Assembly: GCA_900556645.1 (NCBI GenBank)
Contig: USPJ01000031.1
Coordinates: forward strand, 1-8,898
Length of the DNA stretch: 8,898 nt
From: an uncultured Lachnospiraceae bacterium
Lineage (GTDB): Bacteria > Bacillota_A > Clostridia > Lachnospirales > Lachnospiraceae
Direction of reading: 5' to 3'
Made by a program: the position numbers and the translations under genes. Of the stretch, positions 6,514 through 8,898 are shown piece after piece (position 1 is the stretch's first letter; every line of letters starts with the position of its first letter). The notes below the pieces were generated by a model. That model did no database searches, was not told where the DNA came from, and saw only the letters and a program-made list of their open reading frames with translations.

Positions 6514-7704
6514 CTACCTTTCCTCCATGAATTCTGTCAATGTCTTTTCTAATGTGTCAACTACAAATATAATATCTTCTTCCTTCAGATTTGTGGAACA
6601 AGGCAGGTTCAGTATTCTCGTACTGTAATATTTCGCCTTTTCAATCTGATAAGCCTCATTTTCCAAATAAGGCTTCTGCTCATGTATCAGTCCCCAGATA
6701 GCTCTGGTCTGCACTCCGGCATCCTGCAGCCGGAAGATGAACTCCCTCAACGGTAACCGTTCCAACACCTCGTCTTTTATCTGCAAAGAATAAAACCAAC
6801 GGTTAGAATGGACTCCCGGACGGAATCCCAGCAACTGTCCGTATGGGAATTTTTCCAACTTCTTTCTGTAATCTTCATAGTTGTAATTTTTCCGTTGGAT
6901 AAACTCCGGCAGTTCTTCCATCTGTGCCACTCCTAAAGCTGCCTGCACATTGGTCATACGATAGTTGTATCCCACTTCATTATGTATATAGAAGAGTGTA
7001 TCATCTTTTGCCTGGGTGGAAATATAGTGTATATGCTCTGCCTCCGCCTCGTTCCGGGCCACCAACATACCACCTCCGCCGGTTGTGATAATCTTATTAC
7101 CGTTGTAGGAATATGCTCCAAAATCTCCAATGGTTCCCGCATATTTCCCTGCATAACGGCCTGTTTCATATTTTGTTCCAAGAGCTTCCGTGGCATCCTC
7201 AATTACCCGTATATGATAACGTTCACAGATGTCCATAATGGATTCCATGTCTGCCATGTTTCCAAATACATGAACTACCACCAATGCTTTAATTGGTTTT
7301 CCTGTCTTTTTATAAAACAGCCTGTCCTCCCGCATTTCACATTCTTCGCCACAAAATGCTTCTAACTTTTGGGGATCCATACATAAGGAATCATCAGCGT
7401 CCATAAATATAGGTTCCGCAAACTGATACTTTACCGGATTCACTGCCGCAATAAAAGTCAGTGTGGGTACAATTACATGATCACCGGGTCCCACTCCACA
7501 TTCCATCATCGCCAGATGAAGTGCTGCGGAACCGCTCTGACAGGCAACGGCTTTCTTTACCTTCAAAAAAACCGCCATCTTTTCTTCCAGCTCCGTGATA
7601 TAGGCTCCTCCGGTAGATACCCATCCTGCTGCAACGGCATCTCTTACATATTTTTCTTCATTTCCCTCAAAATTAGGGACCGACAAAGGAATAAAACGAC
7701 TCAT
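6514..7704 (-). CDS. legC: PLP-dependent aminotransferase LegC (DegT/DnrJ/EryC1/StrS family)
   Basis: Adds the C4 amino group to the keto sugar made by LegB. The 396 residues open with IPLSVPNFEGNEEKYV, typical of the LegC group. The phosphate-binding CQSGSAALH is at 55-63, the ring-contacting aspartate is D170 in VIEDATEALG, and the PLP lysine is K204 in SYNGNKIITTGGGG. Family length is normal. The ATG has AGAAGGTG at 7710-7717. It is the first gene of legC-legB-ptmE-legF and lies about 30 bases from the predicted sigma-28 transcription start, so the leader is short. Campylobacter-type clusters usually also hold acetyltransferase, epimerase and synthase genes; they are absent here. Confidence 0.88.
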   Translation of the reverse strand: MSRFIPLSVPNFEGNEEKYVRDAVAAGWVSTGGAYITELEEKMAVFLKVKKAVACQSGSAALHLAMMECGVGPGDHVIVPTLTFIAAVNPVKYQFAEPIFMDADDSLCMDPQKLEAFCGEECEMREDRLFYKKTGKPIKALVVVHVFGNMADMESIMDICERYHIRVIEDATEALGTKYETGRYAGKYAGTIGDFGAYSYNGNKIITTGGGGMLVARNEAEAEHIHYISTQAKDDTLFYIHNEVGYNYRMTNVQAALGVAQMEELPEFIQRKNYNYEDYRKKLEKFPYGQLLGFRPGVHSNRWFYSLQIKDEVLERLPLREFIFRLQDAGVQTRAIWGLIHEQKPYLENEAYQIEKAKYYSTRILNLPCSTNLKEEDIIFVVDTLEKTLTEFMEER

Positions 7705-7740
7705 TCTGCCACCTTCTTTGCAAACTCTCTATTTATACTT

Positions 7741-7767
7741 ATATCGGCTTTTTCTCTGAATTATTTA
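7741..7767 (-). promoter_or_regulatory. Sigma-28 (SigD/FliA) promoter of the leg operon
   Basis: On the minus strand TAAA (7764-7767), exactly 15 bases, then GCCGATAT (7741-7748), a near-perfect flagellar sigma-28 promoter. The predicted start is near 7734 and the legC ATG is at 7702-7704. No comparable sigma-A promoter was seen in the 75 bases between the terminator and legC. It places nonulosonic acid synthesis with late flagellar genes. Confidence 0.85.
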
Positions 7768-7770
7768 GAG

Positions 7771-7810
7771 TATAACAAAAGACCGGTTCTATCGCAATAA
7801 AACCGGTCTT
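7771..7810 (-). terminator. Rho-independent terminator of the fliD-fliS-chaperone operon
   Basis: Perfect 10-bp stem: AACCGGTCTT (7801-7810) pairs with AAGACCGGTT (7779-7788) around a 12-base loop. On the minus strand it is followed by TTTTGTTA. It starts 12 bases after the stop codon of the FlgN/FliT-like gene and ends just before the leg promoter. Confidence 0.9.
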
Positions 7811-7822
7811 CCTATCTGTTTC

Positions 7823-8302
7823 TTATTTTTTCTTGTCCATAAACTGCGGGTCTACCACATTCAACTGCTGCATACTGTTGTAATACTGTGCCGCAACTTT
7901 ATTCCCCGCCTTTACCTGACGGATTTTTCTTTTTGCCTTTGAAAACTGCTGGGTAGCCAGCTCTTTGTTCCGCTGCTCCTGTGCCTGTACCGTCATGCTG
8001 CGTTCGGTAATCTCCGCAATCAATGCCTGCATCTCTTTGATTTCCGCACCATGGGCGGCTCTGTTTTTGTCCAGCTCTTCCTTCACTCTGGCATAGATTT
8101 CTTCAAATCCATCATCCAGAAAAACGATTTTGTCAATGAATTCGCTCTTTGCTTTGACGTTTTCCTCAAAGGCATCCATATCCGCCTCTTCTGCGGAAAG
8201 AATTTCATACTGTTCTTTGTTTTTTTCTATAATACTGTCCAAAGCCTCCACCTTTTGGTGAAGGCTCTGAATTAATATCTGGATATAGCTTTCTTCCTGC
8301 AT
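7823..8302 (-). CDS. FlgN/FliT-like flagellar export chaperone
   Basis: A 159-residue, highly charged protein that is almost entirely helical and coiled-coil-like through about residue 125 (LHQKVEALDSIIEKNKEQYE, then heptad-rich EEIYARVKEELDKN and EIKEMQALIAEITERS). A short tail, AAQYYNSMQQLNVVDPQFMDKKK, follows. FlgN and FliT chaperones are small helical proteins that bind the C-terminal helices of hook-associated proteins before export. The length and tail look like clostridial FlgN annotations, while the position right after fliD-fliS recalls enterobacterial fliDST. I therefore give no symbol. The ATG follows AGGAG overlapping the fliS stop codon, with a 9-base gap. Last gene before a strong terminator. 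Assignment rests on context and fold, not on a catalytic motif. Confidence 0.7.
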   Translation of the reverse strand: MQEESYIQILIQSLHQKVEALDSIIEKNKEQYEILSAEEADMDAFEENVKAKSEFIDKIVFLDDGFEEIYARVKEELDKNRAAHGAEIKEMQALIAEITERSMTVQAQEQRNKELATQQFSKAKRKIRQVKAGNKVAAQYYNSMQQLNVVDPQFMDKKK

Positions 8303-8311
8303 AAAAGTCTC

Positions 8312-8698
8312 CTAGTTTGCTTTTGCCAGTTTATTGATTCGCATAACCTCTTTCCACGTATCACGCATGGTACGAAGATGGGTCAGCACTTCCTCCAGAA
8401 TCTCCTTGTCTTTCTTGAAGTTCGCCTCTTTCAAACGTTCCTGTAAGTAGGAGTATACGTTGTCAAAGTCCTTTGCCACCTCATATTTATGGTCTAAGGT
8501 TGCCTGAAACTCCGTAATAATCCTCTCCACCTTTGTAATATTGACATGTGCCTTCTCAATATCCTTTTCTTCAATTCCCATAATGGCTATGTTGCAGAAC
8601 TTAATTGCACCTTCGTATAACATAAGGGTCAGTTCAGCCGGTGAAGCCGTCAAAATCTTGCTGTTGTTATATGCCTGGTAAGCATTGTTTAGTGCCAT
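8312..8698 (-). CDS. fliS: Flagellin export chaperone FliS
   Basis: Cytosolic chaperone that wraps around the C-terminal helices of flagellin, prevents early polymerisation and hands it to the export apparatus. The 128 residues are the usual length. Family marks are NAYQAYNNSKILTASPAELTLMLYEGAIKFC (4-34), including the conserved SPxELxxMLYEGAI stretch, followed by the helical bundle and VERIITEFQATLD. The ATG has AAGGGGGA at 8706-8713, which starts right after the fliD stop region. The gap to fliD is 18 bases and to the downstream chaperone gene 9 bases, so all three are one transcript. Confidence 0.97.
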   Translation of the reverse strand: MALNNAYQAYNNSKILTASPAELTLMLYEGAIKFCNIAIMGIEEKDIEKAHVNITKVERIITEFQATLDHKYEVAKDFDNVYSYLQERLKEANFKKDKEILEEVLTHLRTMRDTWKEVMRINKLAKAN

Positions 8699-8716
8699 AT
8701 CATCATCCCCCTTTGT

Positions 8717-8898
8717 TTACGAACCCAGCAATCCTGAAAGCTGGGACTGCTGTGAATTTAATTTGGAAAGTGCTGTCTCCATAGCACTGAATTTGTCAAA
8801 ATAATAATCTTCCATATCGGAAACTTTCTCTTCCCATTTTTTGATTTTATCTGTATAGTCATCATACTCTGACTGCATCTGCTTATCATTGTAAACTT
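8717..8898 (-). CDS. fliD: Flagellar filament cap protein FliD, C-terminal 60 residues (cut by window edge)
   Basis: FliD forms the cap at the tip of the filament and folds exported flagellin subunits into place. Only the end is in the window, read by hand on the minus strand: VYNDKQMQSEYDDYTDKIKK, then WEEKVSDMEDYYFDKFSAME, then TALSKLNSQQSQLSGLLGS and a TAA at 8717-8719. This is the typical FliD C-terminal D0 helix, with the FDKFSAMETALSKLNSQ core conserved across the family. The 5' part lies to the right of the window. Directly followed by fliS, the usual partner order. Confidence 0.92.
   Translation of the reverse strand, partial: VYNDKQMQSEYDDYTDKIKKWEEKVSDMEDYYFDKFSAMETALSKLNSQQSQLSGLLGS

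Noticed and set aside
6982..7365. 127-residue plus-strand frame inside legC and similar antisense frames in the leg genes
   Set aside because: Opposite to strongly supported enzymes with intact catalytic motifs; composition and lack of start signals mark them as shadows.
1..8898. CRISPR arrays, tRNA or rRNA genes, insertion sequences, attachment sites, defence genes
   Set aside because: I looked for spaced direct repeats, cloverleaf or rRNA-like stretches, transposase or integrase motifs and terminal inverted repeats on both strands and saw none.

Overview
The window looks like chromosome of a motile, low-to-moderate GC Firmicute, most likely a Lachnospiraceae member of the Roseburia/Agathobacter/Eubacterium type. 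The reasons are strong AGGAGG-type ribosome binding sites, a four-cysteine L33, the rpmG-secE-nusG-rplK-rplA order, and FliD/FliS/FlgN-like proteins of the clostridial kind. The genus is an inference; no database search was possible.

Layout. (1) Positions 1-2123, minus strand: a housekeeping operon transcribed leftward from a near-consensus sigma-A promoter (2095-2123): rpmG (L33, GTG start, not in a standard ORF list), secE, nusG, rplK and the 5' part of rplA, which runs off the left edge. The 116-base rplK-rplA spacer holds a hairpin that may be an L1 autoregulatory site. (2) Positions 2124-2372: a divergent regulatory region with two candidate flagellar sigma-28 (SigD/FliA) promoters, one candidate sigma-A promoter and two palindromes, all upstream of the next gene. 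(3) Positions 2373-3671, plus strand: a single 432-residue FliD-like protein lacking a recognisable FliD N-terminal motif and ending in its only cysteine. (4) A bidirectional terminator (3671-3709) separates it from (5) positions 3718-7704, minus strand: legC-legB-ptmE-legF, a tight four-gene operon for GDP-sugar-route CMP-legionaminic acid. A textbook sigma-28 promoter (TAAA-N15-GCCGATAT, 7741-7767) lies directly upstream. (6) Positions 7779-8898, minus strand: the end of fliD, then fliS and a FlgN/FliT-like chaperone, closed by a strong hairpin terminator that sits 11 bases from the leg promoter.

How it fits together. FliD caps the filament, FliS escorts flagellin and the FlgN/FliT-like protein probably escorts hook-associated proteins. 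The leg operon would make part of a nonulosonic acid donor under the flagellar late sigma factor, pointing to timed glycosylation of flagellin. The three middle enzymes of the pathway (LegH, LegG, LegI) are not in the window and must be encoded elsewhere if the pathway works. The FliD-like orphan with apparent sigma-28 boxes is the least understood gene here and the best candidate for something new.
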